DNA of 64,000 nucleotides from positions 1-64,000 of the forward strand of contig JAGXHA010000099.1 of assembly GCA_024636475.1 (NCBI GenBank). Direction: 5' to 3'. The position numbers were made by a program, and so were the translations under genes. The notes beneath the pieces are model-generated. The model searched no databases. It was not told the DNA's origin and was given only the letters and a program-made list of their open reading frames with translations. Below are positions 9,784-18,831 of the stretch, piece after piece. Source of the stretch: Roseobacter sp. (GTDB lineage Bacteria; Pseudomonadota; Alphaproteobacteria; Rhodobacterales; Rhodobacteraceae). Every line of letters begins with the position of its first letter. Within the stretch, counting starts at the first letter, position 1.

Positions 9784-10874
9784 CATGGCTTGCCCTTGCA
9801 GATAAAAATGAACGCCGGTTCTCTTTGATGGGAATTGGCAACGACAAACAGGATGGGCCCGTTTGCTGCGAAAAACCTGAGGATCTGCTGACCTGCGGCA
9901 GCATCATGGTCGAGACCCGGCAGGCCACCGATGGACGTCCCCAGCTTTTGCTGGGTTATATATCGACCTTTCCCTGGCTGCGCAGCCTGACCTTTCAGGC
10001 AATTCCGGGCGGGGGCATCGCATTGGTGCAGGTTCAGGGAAACGACATCACCCATGCGGCGATCCAGCACAAAGATAGCGGTCGCAGTGACGTCTTGCGC
10101 ATCACGTATTCGTGGGACAGCACCGCAAGATGGGGCCGTCTTGCCATGGAACAACCCGAAAGCAACCGTGTCGTCACGGTTCCCGTCCCAAATCCAAAGC
10201 CTATCGCGATGCAAGACCTGCGTGACATGATGCTGGGCCATGGGGACCAGACATGCTCGACTGATGTGATCTTTGCGGCATTGTCGAACCGGATTGAACC
10301 TGTCGGGCCTATGCCCTCAATGCTACCCTCGACCCCGCTGGCGACGCCGTGGGGGTATAAAGCGCTGTCACACCTGGGACGGGGCGATACCGTGATGACA
10401 CAGAAATCCGGTGTGGTGCCAGTACTGCAGCGGGTATCGCGAACTGTTCCGGCGCGTGGCAGCTTTGCGCCCGTGCGTTTGCGCGCTCCGTATTTCGGGC
10501 TACAGCAGGACATCATCGTATCACCGGATCAAAGGTTGGTCATCGACGGGCCAGAGGTTGATTACCTGTTCAACAAAGAGGCGGTATTAATTCCGGCGCG
10601 CCATCTGGTGAATGGCTTTGCTGCCTTGTACGAAACTTGCGGACCGACAATTACCTATTCACAGCTTTTGTTGCCCGCACATGAAACGTTGCTGGCTGCG
10701 GGAACAGCGGCGGAAAGCCTGTATATCAGGCGCCTGCGCCGCCAGCCGATCCCCTTGGCCAGCAGTGTGCTTGCAACGTTCGACCGCAACGACCTTCCCG
10801 AACACGGAAAACCCGCGCATTCAGTGCTGAAATGGTTCGAAGCGATCACACTGGCAAGCCGACGCGCGGCCTGA
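9780..10874 (+). CDS. Hint (Hedgehog/intein type) domain protein
   Basis: 364-residue protein whose C-terminal half (about residues 185-310) matches the Hint_2 fold common in Rhodobacteraceae: TPLATPWGYKALSHLGRGDT at the start of the fold, LRAPYFGLQQDIIVSPDQRL in the middle and PARHLVNG further on. In self-splicing or self-cleaving members the fold begins with Cys; here the aligned start reads PSTPLATP, so the nucleophile seems absent. The N-terminal 180 residues have no recognised domain and no signal peptide. It stands alone, with dapE divergent upstream and a small hypothetical gene convergent 1 base downstream. The function is unknown; Hint proteins of this group often accompany secreted calcium-binding proteins, but none is nearby. 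Confidence 0.75.
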   Translation: MTWLALADKNERRFSLMGIGNDKQDGPVCCEKPEDLLTCGSIMVETRQATDGRPQLLLGYISTFPWLRSLTFQAIPGGGIALVQVQGNDITHAAIQHKDSGRSDVLRITYSWDSTARWGRLAMEQPESNRVVTVPVPNPKPIAMQDLRDMMLGHGDQTCSTDVIFAALSNRIEPVGPMPSMLPSTPLATPWGYKALSHLGRGDTVMTQKSGVVPVLQRVSRTVPARGSFAPVRLRAPYFGLQQDIIVSPDQRLVIDGPEVDYLFNKEAVLIPARHLVNGFAALYETCGPTITYSQLLLPAHETLLAAGTAAESLYIRRLRRQPIPLASSVLATFDRNDLPEHGKPAHSVLKWFEAITLASRRAA

Positions 10875-11213
10875 TCAGTCGAAAAACGGAGTCATCTGGG
10901 CAACGATCACGGAATTTTCGTCCAAGGCCCGCGCCATCAAGGCACGTTCTTCGTCATCAATCTCGTGACCTTCTGCCTCGCGTTCCGCCAGCGTGCCGTA
11001 TCCGGTGACATCCAACGGATTCGTATCAGCCTGCTTCAAGATCGCTACGGTTTCACGAACGGCCTCGGCCTCGTCGATGCCAGAGGCAAAACACATCAGC
11101 GCCGCCCCCGTAGCCTTGTCGGGCAGCCCGTCACCCTCTTTGCGCCCAATTTCGACCAGCAAAGTATATACCTGCTGGCGAGACGGTTTTTTTTGTTTTT
11201 TCTCATCAGACAT
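10875..11213 (-). CDS. Conserved-looking small acidic protein, function unknown
   Basis: 112 residues starting MSDEKKQKKPSRQQ at the ATG at 11213, chosen because the four residues of the longer frame add nothing. It has a lysine-rich start, then an acidic helical body (GIDEAEAVRETVAILKQADT and EREAEGHEIDDEERALMARA). There are no Cys clusters, membrane segments or signal peptide. I do not recognise the family. It ends directly against the Hint gene on the opposite strand and lies downstream of a GlsB-like gene. Confidence 0.7.
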   Translation of the reverse strand: MSDEKKQKKPSRQQVYTLLVEIGRKEGDGLPDKATGAALMCFASGIDEAEAVRETVAILKQADTNPLDVTGYGTLAEREAEGHEIDDEERALMARALDENSVIVAQMTPFFD

Positions 11214-11274
11214 AAAAAAGGCCACCGCATTTAGATGCAGCAGCCCTAACTGGTTCTAACGCGTCTGAAAAGGG

Positions 11275-11526
11275 TCAGCTGCGTCCGCGCAACCCGCGCC
11301 ACGCCCAGATCACCAAACATGCGCCGACAAGGCCCACGAACAACTGAGTGAGCCAAGCGTCTGCCGCATAGATATTAAGCAGACCCAGTATGAAGTTCAG
11401 CACCACAGCGCCAACGATCCCCAACCCGACATTTGCAAAAATCCCGGTATCTGCTTTCATGATCATGCTGGCAATCCAACCTGCAAGGCCACCTACGATG
11501 ATCGATCCAATCAACCCAAGTCCCAT
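11275..11526 (-). CDS. GlsB/YeaQ/YmgE family membrane protein
   Basis: 83-residue, three-helix inner-membrane protein of the transglycosylase-associated (GlsB/YeaQ/YmgE) family, which is linked to general stress responses but has no defined biochemical activity. The family pattern is clear: LIGSIIVGGLAGWIASMIMK, then a short loop, GIVGAVVLNFILGLL, and a final helix LFVGLVGACLVIWAWRGLRG. The start at 11526 is supported by AAAGGA just upstream. It lies downstream of dapD on the same strand, with about 60 bases between them. Confidence 0.88.
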   Translation of the reverse strand: MGLGLIGSIIVGGLAGWIASMIMKADTGIFANVGLGIVGAVVLNFILGLLNIYAADAWLTQLFVGLVGACLVIWAWRGLRGRS

Positions 11527-11586
11527 CTGTGCATTCCTTTTATGTTTGTCCTGCGGTGTAACCCCCAAGGGCAGATTTTGTTCCAG

Positions 11587-12414
11587 TTAGTCGCGAAGCA
11601 GTTCGTTGATCGACGTTTTCGACCGCGTCCGCTCGTCCACCCGCTTGACGATAACCGCGCAATACAAATTCACACCATTTTTCGACGGCATGGATCCCGC
11701 GACGACAACCGACCCTGATGGCACTTCACCGTACATGACTTCGCCGGTTTCGCGATCCAGAATCTTGGTCGACTGACCGATGAACACGCCCATGCCCAGA
11801 ACCGATCCTTCGCGCACGATGCAGCCCTCAACCACCTCTGAGCGCGCACCGATAAAGCAGTTGTCTTCAATGATCGTCGGGCCGGCCTGCATGGGCTCCA
11901 GCACGCCACCAATGCCGACACCGCCGGACAAGTGGACATTTTTCCCGATCTGAGCACACGATCCAACAGTCGCCCAAGTGTCAACCATAGTGCCGCTGTC
12001 AACATAGGCGCCGATGTTCACAAACGACGGCATCAAAACCACGCCGGGCGCGATGTAGGCGGATTTGCGGACAACACAATTTGGCACAGCACGGAAACCG
12101 GCTGTCTTCCAGTCGTCTTCACCCCAGCCTTTGAACTTGCTGTCTACCTTGTCCCACCAACCGGCACCTTGCGGCCCACCCGATTGATGTTCCATATCCT
12201 TGATCCGAAAACCCAGCAAAACAGCTTTTTTCGCCCACTGGTTCACGTGCCAGTCACCGCTCTCCATTTTCTCGGCAACACGCAACTTACCACTGTCGAG
12301 CGCGTTCAAAGTGTCCTCGATCGCATCGCGTTGCTCACCCGTGGTCGAGGATGAAATTGTGTCGCGGGCATCCCACGCGGCTTCGATTGCAGTTTCAAGT
12401 TGGGCGTTCGACAT
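11587..12414 (-). CDS. dapD: 2,3,4,5-tetrahydropyridine-2,6-dicarboxylate N-succinyltransferase
   Basis: Succinyl-CoA-dependent acyltransferase of the succinylase branch of diaminopimelate and lysine synthesis, upstream of the DapE step. The 275-residue product has a helical N-terminal domain followed by a left-handed beta-helix of hexapeptide repeats ([40 protein letters not shown]) and ends with the usual [20 protein letters not shown]. The ATG at 12414 gives the family start [15 protein letters not shown]. It is divergent from the LOG-family gene with about 150 bases between them. Confidence 0.95.
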   Translation of the reverse strand: MSNAQLETAIEAAWDARDTISSSTTGEQRDAIEDTLNALDSGKLRVAEKMESGDWHVNQWAKKAVLLGFRIKDMEHQSGGPQGAGWWDKVDSKFKGWGEDDWKTAGFRAVPNCVVRKSAYIAPGVVLMPSFVNIGAYVDSGTMVDTWATVGSCAQIGKNVHLSGGVGIGGVLEPMQAGPTIIEDNCFIGARSEVVEGCIVREGSVLGMGVFIGQSTKILDRETGEVMYGEVPSGSVVVAGSMPSKNGVNLYCAVIVKRVDERTRSKTSINELLRD

Positions 12415-12566
12415 GGGGTTGGCTCCGGAACTAAGGGATATTGAAAGGATCAAGTGTTGCGCATGGCTATACCCTTGTCAGGAAGTGCACGCAATCATAA
12501 CGGCCAGCGTGGTCATTTGTTCAAAACACGGGCATGTTGACGGCAACAGATTGACCGGAGATTTTG

Positions 12567-13409
12567 ATGACCGAAACCACCCGCCACCCTTTGCGTGGCG
12601 CTGTCGCTGATAGCGCCAAAGCCAAAGACGTACCTGACACGCCGCAAACCCGGGCCCCCGCCTATCGCTTGGCGTTCACCGATCAGGACTTTATGGGTCG
12701 CGATGCCTTGCGCCCGGTTCGCTTGCAGCTGGAACTGCTCAAGCCCGAGATGGAGCTGGATGCGCATGGCATCACATCGACGATTGTTCTGTTTGGGGGC
12801 GCGCGCATTCCGGCACCAGTCGACAAAGACAAGGCGCGCACCAAGACACTGGCGGACTTGTCCCATTTCTACGAGGAAGCACGTGAATTCGCACGTCTGA
12901 TGACATTGAAATCAATGGAAACCGGTGGTCAGGAAAACGTCATTGTCACAGGCGGCGGCCCCGGTGTGATGGAGGCAGGAAACCGTGGTGCCGTGGATGC
13001 CGGTGGGCAATCCATCGGGTTGAATATCGTGCTTCCTTTTGAACAAGCGCCGAATGAATACGTCACACCCGAGCTGTGTTTCAACTTCCACTATTTCGCG
13101 ATCCGAAAGATGCATTTCTTGATGCGGGCACGGGCGATCTGCGTTTTTCCGGGCGGCTTTGGCACCATGGACGAAACGTTCGAGGCACTGACGCTGATTC
13201 AGACCGGACGCATGTCACGCATCCCGTTTTTGCTGTTCGGGCGCGCCTTTTGGGAAAAGATCATAAACTGGGATGCGCTGGCGGATGCAGGCACAATCTC
13301 GGCCGAGGATCTGGATCTGTTCAGGTTCGTTGAAACCGCTGACGAAGCGATGCACGTGATCGATAACTGGGAAACCGCCCCCGCGCGGGATGATGTGCCC
13401 GGCAGGTAA
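12567..13409 (+). CDS. LOG family protein (TIGR00730, cytokinin riboside 5'-monophosphate phosphoribohydrolase type)
   Basis: 280-residue Rossmann-like protein of the LOG family, once annotated as lysine decarboxylase. The two diagnostic motifs are present: TGGGPGVMEAGNRGA and the PGG-x-GT-x3-E motif in FPGGFGTMDETFE. Members hydrolyse nucleoside 5'-monophosphates at the N-glycosidic bond. The long N-terminal extension of about 80 residues is typical of the larger bacterial LOG proteins. The ATG at 12567 is used; CGGAG lies 8 bases upstream, and the TTG immediately before it is in frame but unnecessary. Confidence 0.9.
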   Translation: MTETTRHPLRGAVADSAKAKDVPDTPQTRAPAYRLAFTDQDFMGRDALRPVRLQLELLKPEMELDAHGITSTIVLFGGARIPAPVDKDKARTKTLADLSHFYEEAREFARLMTLKSMETGGQENVIVTGGGPGVMEAGNRGAVDAGGQSIGLNIVLPFEQAPNEYVTPELCFNFHYFAIRKMHFLMRARAICVFPGGFGTMDETFEALTLIQTGRMSRIPFLLFGRAFWEKIINWDALADAGTISAEDLDLFRFVETADEAMHVIDNWETAPARDDVPGR

Positions 13410-13433
13410 TAACCGCTGCCTTATCGTACTAGA

Positions 13434-13646
13434 TCAATCGCAAAGCTCGGCTGGCAAGACACATATTTCTACGTGATGCGGCAAGGTTTCGAGCACGTGA
13501 CCGTGTTCTGTATTGCGCACGCTAAAGCCATATCCGGCAAGGCGATGTTTCCACTCGCGGAATGACAAAACATGTTCGCGCTCGCGGGTGATCAAGTTCA
13601 TGACTTCGGCAGTGATGAAAGCGTCGTTCTTAATGATAACAGACAT
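13434..13646 (-). CDS. Small hypothetical protein (70 aa)
   Basis: 70-residue protein starting MSVIIKNDAFITAEVMNLI. A good ribosome binding site (TTAGGAGC) lies upstream of the ATG, which supports its reality. The sequence looks like a compact soluble alpha/beta domain (ITREREHVLSFREWKHRLAG, then a short beta-rich tail with ICVLPAELCD). I do not recognise a family. It is convergent with the LOG-family gene. Confidence 0.65.
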   Translation of the reverse strand: MSVIIKNDAFITAEVMNLITREREHVLSFREWKHRLAGYGFSVRNTEHGHVLETLPHHVEICVLPAELCD

Positions 13647-13844
13647 TGGCTATTGCTCCTAACTGTGTTGTCGATGGAAACAATATCTTTGCTGATGATG
13701 TCTTTAATCATTCTGAATTCTGTCGAACCAAAGGTCTTTTCATGACGATTCCACCACAATTATCCTTAGGGTTTTAGCCATTTCTAAGACATCTGGTTCG
13801 GCATCGCCTGTTTTATCCTGACAAACCAATGCAGGAGGCCAATT

Positions 13845-14157
13845 TTGGAAACGATCGTTTCCATCATCAACGTCCCGCCATTTCTGATCGGTTGCGCATT
13901 CTTATTCAGGGTGCTGCTTGGGTGGCAATATGGGCGCATTCGGTGCTGTAGGGCTGCTTGTGACCAGCAACCTGACCACTGCCATGATCAGATTCGCTGA
14001 TGCCTATCTGGCGGGTATCACCTTGACCCTAAGACTCCTGATGCAAGATGCGCTCAGATTTCAAACAGCGCTCAAAGACCCGCCTCAGCCTGGATTTGCT
14101 TGCGCGATTTGCGTTCGCGCTCGGTCGCAGATTTCAGCTGACCACAAGCTGCCATGA
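13845..14157 (+). pseudogene. Possible frameshifted small membrane protein gene
   Basis: A TTG at 13845 preceded by AGGAGG opens a frame with one hydrophobic segment (VPPFLIGCAFLFRVLLGWQY) that degenerates into a Cys/His-rich stretch and stops at 14000. A second frame, shifted by +1 and open from 13918 to 14157, carries a further hydrophobic segment (YLAGITLTLRLLMQDAL). Read together across a one-base shift near 13930 they would make a small membrane protein whose end overlaps the 3' end of rlmN. The rest of the 13647-14071 gap shows nothing. The call is speculative. Confidence 0.3.
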
Positions 14158-15247
14158 TGTCCTCGCCACGCGGCTTGCGCACGGGGGACGCGTATCCCGC
14201 CTTGTAGACGATCTCGGAAAACGCCCGTATGCGATTGTTCGACGACCGTTTGTAGGGCGCGCCGGGCCATTCGTTGAATGGGATCAGATTGATCTTAGCG
14301 GGAATGCCACGGATCAGTTCGATCAAGCGGTAAGCATCAGCGTCGCTATCGTTCACCCCGTCAAGCATAACGTATTCAAAGGTGATCCGTTCTGAATTGC
14401 TGACCTTGGGATAGGTGCGCAGCGCCTCGATCAGTTCTGCAATGTTCCAGCGTTTATTGATCGGGACCAGCTTGTCGCGCACCTCGTCGGTGGTTGCATG
14501 AAACGAAATTGCCAGCTGACAACCGATTTCCTCGGCCGTGCGAGCAATCTCGGGCACAACGCCCGAAGTCGACAGGGTAATCCGGCGGCGCGACAGTTGG
14601 ATGCCTTCCGGGTCCATCGCGATCTTCATCGCATCGCGCACATTTTCAAAATTATAAAGCGGTTCACCCATGCCCATAAGTACGATATTCGACAACAAAC
14701 GCGGCGCTTCTGTGATCGTACCGGGCACGGGCCATTCGCCCAGATCATCGCGCGCAACCATCACCTGACCGATGATTTCACCCGCCGTCAGGTTGCGCAC
14801 CAGCTTTTGCGTGCCAGTATGGCAGAACGAACAGGTCAGCGTGCATCCAACCTGAGAGCTGACGCATAGCGTGCCACGCCCTTCTTCCGGAATATAGACC
14901 ACCTCGACTTCGTGCCCGCCTGCAATGCGAACAAGATACTTGCGCGTGCCATCTTCTGAAACCTGCTTGGTTACAACCTCGGGCACTTCGATCACGAATT
15001 TCTCGGCCAACTCAGCGCGGAACGCTTTGGACAGATTGGTCATGTCGGCAAAGTCGCGCGACCCCCACTGATAGATCCACTGCCAGATCTGACCGACCCG
15101 CATCTTTGCTTGCTTTTCCGGCGTACCTTGCGCAATCAGCGCATCGCGCATCGCATCGCGGGTCAATCCGACCAAGTTCATCGGCCCGTCCGGCAGTTTG
15201 CGCGGCAGGGTCATAACGTCTTGGGTAATCGGCGCGGTCGCAGACAT
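14072..15247 (-). CDS. rlmN: Dual-specificity 23S rRNA A2503 / tRNA A37 C2-methyltransferase
   Basis: Radical SAM enzyme that methylates C2 of adenosine 2503 of 23S rRNA, and in some species A37 of certain tRNAs. The iron-sulfur motif C-x3-C-x2-C is seen in [13 protein letters not shown]. Also present are [23 protein letters not shown] and the C-terminal [15 protein letters not shown] with the conserved catalytic Cys. The 391-residue length is normal, with a positively charged tail. The N-terminal accessory domain reads [18 protein letters not shown]. Confidence 0.95.
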   Translation of the reverse strand: MSATAPITQDVMTLPRKLPDGPMNLVGLTRDAMRDALIAQGTPEKQAKMRVGQIWQWIYQWGSRDFADMTNLSKAFRAELAEKFVIEVPEVVTKQVSEDGTRKYLVRIAGGHEVEVVYIPEEGRGTLCVSSQVGCTLTCSFCHTGTQKLVRNLTAGEIIGQVMVARDDLGEWPVPGTITEAPRLLSNIVLMGMGEPLYNFENVRDAMKIAMDPEGIQLSRRRITLSTSGVVPEIARTAEEIGCQLAISFHATTDEVRDKLVPINKRWNIAELIEALRTYPKVSNSERITFEYVMLDGVNDSDADAYRLIELIRGIPAKINLIPFNEWPGAPYKRSSNNRIRAFSEIVYKAGYASPVRKPRGEDIMAACGQLKSATERERKSRKQIQAEAGL

Positions 15248-15310
15248 GGGGATTCTCCGGGATGCAGGTGTTTGAGCGCTCTATATAGGCATTCGCACTC
15301 AGATCAAAAG

Positions 15311-15370
15311 GAAAGGGTGCATCTGGGCAAGGGTCAGCCGACAAACAAAGCCCTGGCGCGGCACCCTTTC
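15311..15370 (-). terminator. Long stem-loop after the methyltransferase gene
   Basis: Perfect 10-base arms GAAAGGGTGC (15311-15320) and GCACCCTTTC (15361-15370) enclose 40 bases that can form a short inner GGGC/GCCC stem. On the minus strand it starts right at the stop codon of the methyltransferase gene and is followed by CCTTTTGAT, so it probably ends that transcript before rlmN. Confidence 0.5.
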
Positions 15371-16086
15371 TAGAAAATCGACCGGCGTCCCCGCACTTCC
15401 AGCGCTTTGCGGGATTGGCTGATCTTGCCGTTGGTAGAGGTGACAGTGACAGGCGGAGCCTTTTTCAAATCCTTTTTCATCGCAACGATGGAGTCGTAGA
15501 AATGCACATAGGTCAGCTCTTTAGCCATCCTTGAAAGCGGAAAAATCTCGTCCTGATCAGTGTACCAGCTGTGCATCTGATCAACGAGCCGTTTGGCGTA
15601 TTCGATAAAGCTGGCCTGTTCCTGAAAGCCACCCCCAAATCCGGGCCAATAACTGGTGTGGGTGTCTTCCACCAGATAGTGACCGCCATCCTTGATCGCA
15701 GGCCACAGGTTTTCAAAACTAATGGTCTGCTGGTCCATCTTGTGACCCCCATCGTCGATGATCACATCGAAGGGGCCATATTTTTCGACAAGCATTTGCA
15801 GGAAGACCGGGTCAGATTGATCGCCAATCTCGACGACCGTGCCGGGATCTGCCAGTCCGCGACAGGCGGGGTCTATGTCAGCAAAGACCAGTTTCGACCC
15901 CTTGCCGAAATAGCCGCCCCACATCGGGATCGACCCGCCCTTCCAAACACCAATCTCAAGAAAAGTGATGTCTTTCCCTTGCAAATGCCCCAGCTCGGCC
16001 GCGTAGGCATCAAAATAGTGCATCCATTTTGAAACCATGCGGTGGTCCGTCTTTTGCAGGAAGTCGGTGAAATAGCTCGTGGTCAT
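15370..16086 (-). CDS. Class I SAM-dependent methyltransferase-like protein
   Basis: 238-residue protein with a methyltransferase-type Rossmann fold: ITFLEIGVWKGGSIPMWGGY matches motif I, LVFADIDPACRG motif II, and FDVIIDDGGHKMDQQ the acidic motif with DDGGH typical of the sugar- or macrolide-type O-methyltransferase group related to MycE and cephalosporin-hydroxylase-like families. HYLVEDTHTSYWPG follows. The substrate is unknown; relatives often act on surface sugars or small secondary metabolites. It stands alone, divergent from the phenylacetate operon. Confidence 0.75.
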   Translation of the reverse strand: MTTSYFTDFLQKTDHRMVSKWMHYFDAYAAELGHLQGKDITFLEIGVWKGGSIPMWGGYFGKGSKLVFADIDPACRGLADPGTVVEIGDQSDPVFLQMLVEKYGPFDVIIDDGGHKMDQQTISFENLWPAIKDGGHYLVEDTHTSYWPGFGGGFQEQASFIEYAKRLVDQMHSWYTDQDEIFPLSRMAKELTYVHFYDSIVAMKKDLKKAPPVTVTSTNGKISQSRKALEVRGRRSIF

Positions 16087-16157
16087 CGGAAAATCCTCGT
16101 GGGTCTTTACTCAGCAGCGCTTTTAGGAAGGTTTTACAGCAATCTCATGCCTCAGTC

Positions 16158-16197
16158 ATGTTACATATATTTCACATACACGGTCATTACGTAACAT
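16158..16197 (+). promoter_or_regulatory. Candidate operator upstream of the paa promoter
   Basis: Inverted repeat ATGTTAC (16158-16164) / GTAACAT (16191-16197) with start-to-start spacing of 33 bases, about three helical turns. The right arm also includes the palindrome TTACGTAA (16187-16194). It lies immediately upstream of the proposed -35 box of the phenylacetate operon, where a dimeric regulator such as the PaaX-type protein encoded at the operon end could bind. The assignment to PaaX is inference. Confidence 0.5.
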
Positions 16198-16202
16198 TTA
16201 AG

Positions 16203-16231
16203 TTGCACCGAATCGCGACTATCCCTAGATT
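16203..16231 (+). promoter_or_regulatory. Sigma-70-like promoter of the paa operon
   Basis: TTGCAC (16203-16208), a 17-base spacer and TAGATT (16226-16231). Transcription would begin near 16238, leaving a short leader with AAGGGAGA before the ATG of paaJ at 16252. Confidence 0.55.
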
Positions 16232-16251
16232 TGTAAACAAGGGAGACATTC

Positions 16252-17457
16252 ATGGACGCTTTTATTTGTGACGCGCAGCGCACGCCGATTGGTCGCTTTG
16301 GCGGGGCTTTATCCTCGGTGCGCGCCGATGATCTGGCAGCCGCACCGATTGCAGCGTTGATGGCACGCAACCCGTCGGTCGACTGGTCCAAGGTCGATGA
16401 CGTCATCTTTGGTTGCGCCAATCAGGCGGGCGAAGACAACCGCAACGTTGCGCGCATGGCAGCGCTGTTGGCCGGTCTGCCTGTTGATGTGCCCGGTGCC
16501 ACGATCAACCGTTTGTGTGCGTCTGGAATGGATGCAGTCGGCGCTGCTGCCCGCGCGATCAAGGCGGGCGACATGGATCTGGCGATTGCCGGGGGCGTGG
16601 AAAGCATGACCCGCGCGCCGTTTGTGATGCCCAAGGCTGAAACCGCATTTTCACGTGGCAATGCTGTCTATGACACCACCATCGGCTGGCGTTTTGTGAA
16701 CCCCAAGATGAAATCGCAATACGGTGTCGAATCCATGCCCGAAACCGGCGACAACGTTGCCGCCGATTACGACATCAGCCGCGAAGATCAAGATGCCTTT
16801 GCCAAGCGCAGCCAGGATCGTTGGGAAGCCGCCGACAAGGCTGGCATCTTTGCCGACGAAATCGCGCCTGTCAGCATCCCGCAGCGCAAGGGCGATCCGG
16901 TCGTCTTTGACCGCGACGAACACCCCCGGCCCGGCACATCGATGGAAGCGTTGCAAAAGCTGCGCCCGCTCAACGGCGCTGACAAGACAGTCACCGCAGG
17001 GAATGCATCTGGCGTAAATGACGGCGCTGCCGCACTGCTGATCGCCTCGGCAGAGGCAGCCAAGCAACACGGCCTGACGCCGATCGCGCGGATCGTTGGC
17101 ATCAGCGCCGCAGGGGTCGAACCCAGAGTGATGGGGATCGGCCCCGTGCCTGCCAGCCAAAAGGTGCTGGCGCGTGCTGGGCTGACAATTGACCAGATGG
17201 ATGTCATCGAACTGAACGAGGCGTTTGCCAGCCAAGGTATCGCAACACTTCGCGCCCTTGGTGTGGCCGACGATGCGCCGCATGTAAACGCCAACGGCGG
17301 TGCAATTGCCATCGGCCATCCGCTTGGCATGTCGGGCGCACGACTGGTGATGACAGCCGCACTGCAACTGAAACGCACAGGCGGTCGCTATGCGCTTTGC
17401 ACCATGTGTGTCGGCGTAGGCCAGGGCGTTGCCATCATCCTAGAAAACGCAAGCTAA
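16252..17457 (+). CDS. paaJ: 3-oxoadipyl-CoA / 3-oxo-5,6-dehydrosuberyl-CoA thiolase
   Basis: 401-residue thiolase (also named pcaF in the beta-ketoadipate pathway) that cleaves 3-oxoadipyl-CoA to acetyl-CoA and succinyl-CoA. The nucleophilic Cys is in TINRLCASGMDAVG, the catalytic His in IAIGHPLGMSGAR and the second Cys in ALCTMCVGVGQG. As first gene of the phenylacetate operon, 31 bases before paaA, it most likely serves both thiolytic steps of phenylacetate breakdown. The length and motifs fit the PcaF/PaaJ group rather than acetoacetyl-CoA thiolase, but sequence alone does not exclude a dual use. Confidence 0.92.
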   Translation: MDAFICDAQRTPIGRFGGALSSVRADDLAAAPIAALMARNPSVDWSKVDDVIFGCANQAGEDNRNVARMAALLAGLPVDVPGATINRLCASGMDAVGAAARAIKAGDMDLAIAGGVESMTRAPFVMPKAETAFSRGNAVYDTTIGWRFVNPKMKSQYGVESMPETGDNVAADYDISREDQDAFAKRSQDRWEAADKAGIFADEIAPVSIPQRKGDPVVFDRDEHPRPGTSMEALQKLRPLNGADKTVTAGNASGVNDGAAALLIASAEAAKQHGLTPIARIVGISAAGVEPRVMGIGPVPASQKVLARAGLTIDQMDVIELNEAFASQGIATLRALGVADDAPHVNANGGAIAIGHPLGMSGARLVMTAALQLKRTGGRYALCTMCVGVGQGVAIILENAS

Positions 17458-17488
17458 CTGTTGAATCCCCCCTGAAAGGATCTGAACG

Positions 17489-18481
17489 ATGTATGCACAG
17501 ATGATCAAATCCACCGGCGATGGTGTCAAATCCTTAGACGAGATGGAGCCCCAAGAGCGCGCCTTTCAGGAGCGGATCAATGCAGGCGGCAAGATCGAGC
17601 CGAAAGACTGGATGCCGGAAGGGTATCGCAAGAACCTGATCCGGCAGATCGGCCAACATGCGCACTCCGAAATTGTTGGCCAACTGCCCGAGGGCAACTG
17701 GATCACGCGCGCACCGACGCTGGAGCGCAAGGCGATCCTGCTGGCCAAGGTGCAGGACGAGGCGGGGCATGGTTTGTATCTTTACTGTGCCGCCGAAACC
17801 CTGGGGGTCAGCCGTGATCAACTGACCCGCGACCTTCTGTCGGGCAAAATGAAATACAGTTCGATCTTCAATTATCCAACCCTGACATGGGCCGATATGG
17901 GTGCCGTGGGCTGGCTGGTGGATGGTGCAGCGATCATGAACCAAGTGCCATTGCAGCGCACATCTTACGGCCCTTATGCCCGCGCGATGGTGCGAATCTG
18001 CAAGGAGGAATCGTTCCACCAGCGCCAAGGCTATGACATCATGATGAAGATGGCCAAAGGCACGCCAGCACAAAAGAAGATGGCGCAGGATGCGCTTGAT
18101 CGGTTCTGGGGGCCTGCGTTGATGATGTTCGGCCCCTCGGATGAAAACTCGGTCCACTCCGCGCAATCCATGGCGTGGAAGATCAAGATGAACAGCAATG
18201 ACGAGCTGCGCCAAAAATTCGTCGATGAATGTGTGCCGCAGGCCGAATATCTGGGCCTGACCGTGCCCGACCCTGATCTGAAATGGAATGACGAACGCGG
18301 ACACTACGACTTTACCCAGCCCGATTGGGACGAATTCTTTGACGTGCTCAAGGGTAACGGCCCCTGCAACACCGAACGCCTAGAGGCGCGCAACAAGGCG
18401 TGGGACGATGGTGCGTGGGTGCGCGAGGGTCTGATGGCCCACGCCGCCAAAAAGCGCGCCGCAAAACTGGCAGCGGAGTAA
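17489..18481 (+). CDS. paaA: 1,2-phenylacetyl-CoA epoxidase, subunit A
   Basis: Catalytic diiron subunit of the multicomponent monooxygenase that converts phenylacetyl-CoA to its 1,2-epoxide. The carboxylate-bridged iron ligands lie in [13 protein letters not shown] (E-x2-H) and [11 protein letters not shown] (E-x2-H). The 330-residue length is normal. It works with PaaC as structural partner, PaaB as connector and PaaE as reductase, all encoded directly downstream. The ribosome binding site GAAAGGA lies before the ATG. The gene ends 5 bases before paaB. Confidence 0.97.
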   Translation: MYAQMIKSTGDGVKSLDEMEPQERAFQERINAGGKIEPKDWMPEGYRKNLIRQIGQHAHSEIVGQLPEGNWITRAPTLERKAILLAKVQDEAGHGLYLYCAAETLGVSRDQLTRDLLSGKMKYSSIFNYPTLTWADMGAVGWLVDGAAIMNQVPLQRTSYGPYARAMVRICKEESFHQRQGYDIMMKMAKGTPAQKKMAQDALDRFWGPALMMFGPSDENSVHSAQSMAWKIKMNSNDELRQKFVDECVPQAEYLGLTVPDPDLKWNDERGHYDFTQPDWDEFFDVLKGNGPCNTERLEARNKAWDDGAWVREGLMAHAAKKRAAKLAAE

Positions 18482-18486
18482 TTAAA

Positions 18487-18831
18487 ATGAGCAGCCCCGA
18501 AGCAAAACCCTATCCCGGCACCCAAGCGGTCGAGCATGGCAAGGCCCGCGCCGATGAATGGCCCCTGTTTGAAATCTTCATTCGCGGTCAGCACGGCCTA
18601 AGCCATCGCCACGTCGGATCGCTGCACGCGCCCGACGCCGAAATGGCGATCAAGAACGCCCGCGATGTATATACCCGCCGCAACGAAGGCGTGAGCATCT
18701 GGGTCGTTCAGGCGTCCGACATCGCCGCCTCCTCACCCGAGGAAAAAGGCTCTCTTTACGAACCCGCCAACGACAAGGTGTATCGCCACCCAACCTTCTT
18801 CGACATTCCCGACGAAGTGGGGGCGATGTGA
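18487..18831 (+). CDS. paaB: 1,2-phenylacetyl-CoA epoxidase, subunit B
   Basis: 114-residue small subunit of phenylacetyl-CoA epoxidase, which has no active site of its own and is needed for complex assembly. Family hallmarks are EWPLFEIFIRGQHGLSHRHV and ALNARD-like MAIKNARDVYTRRNEGVSIW, then the end HPTFFDIPDEVG. The start at 18487 is chosen by the family N-terminus and its position just after paaA. The stop overlaps the GTG start of paaC (GTGA), so translation is coupled. Confidence 0.96.
   Translation: MSSPEAKPYPGTQAVEHGKARADEWPLFEIFIRGQHGLSHRHVGSLHAPDAEMAIKNARDVYTRRNEGVSIWVVQASDIAASSPEEKGSLYEPANDKVYRHPTFFDIPDEVGAM

Noticed and set aside
10034..10516. 160-residue minus-strand frame opposite the Hint gene
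   Set aside because: Shadow; Arg/Ser-rich, no ribosome binding site.
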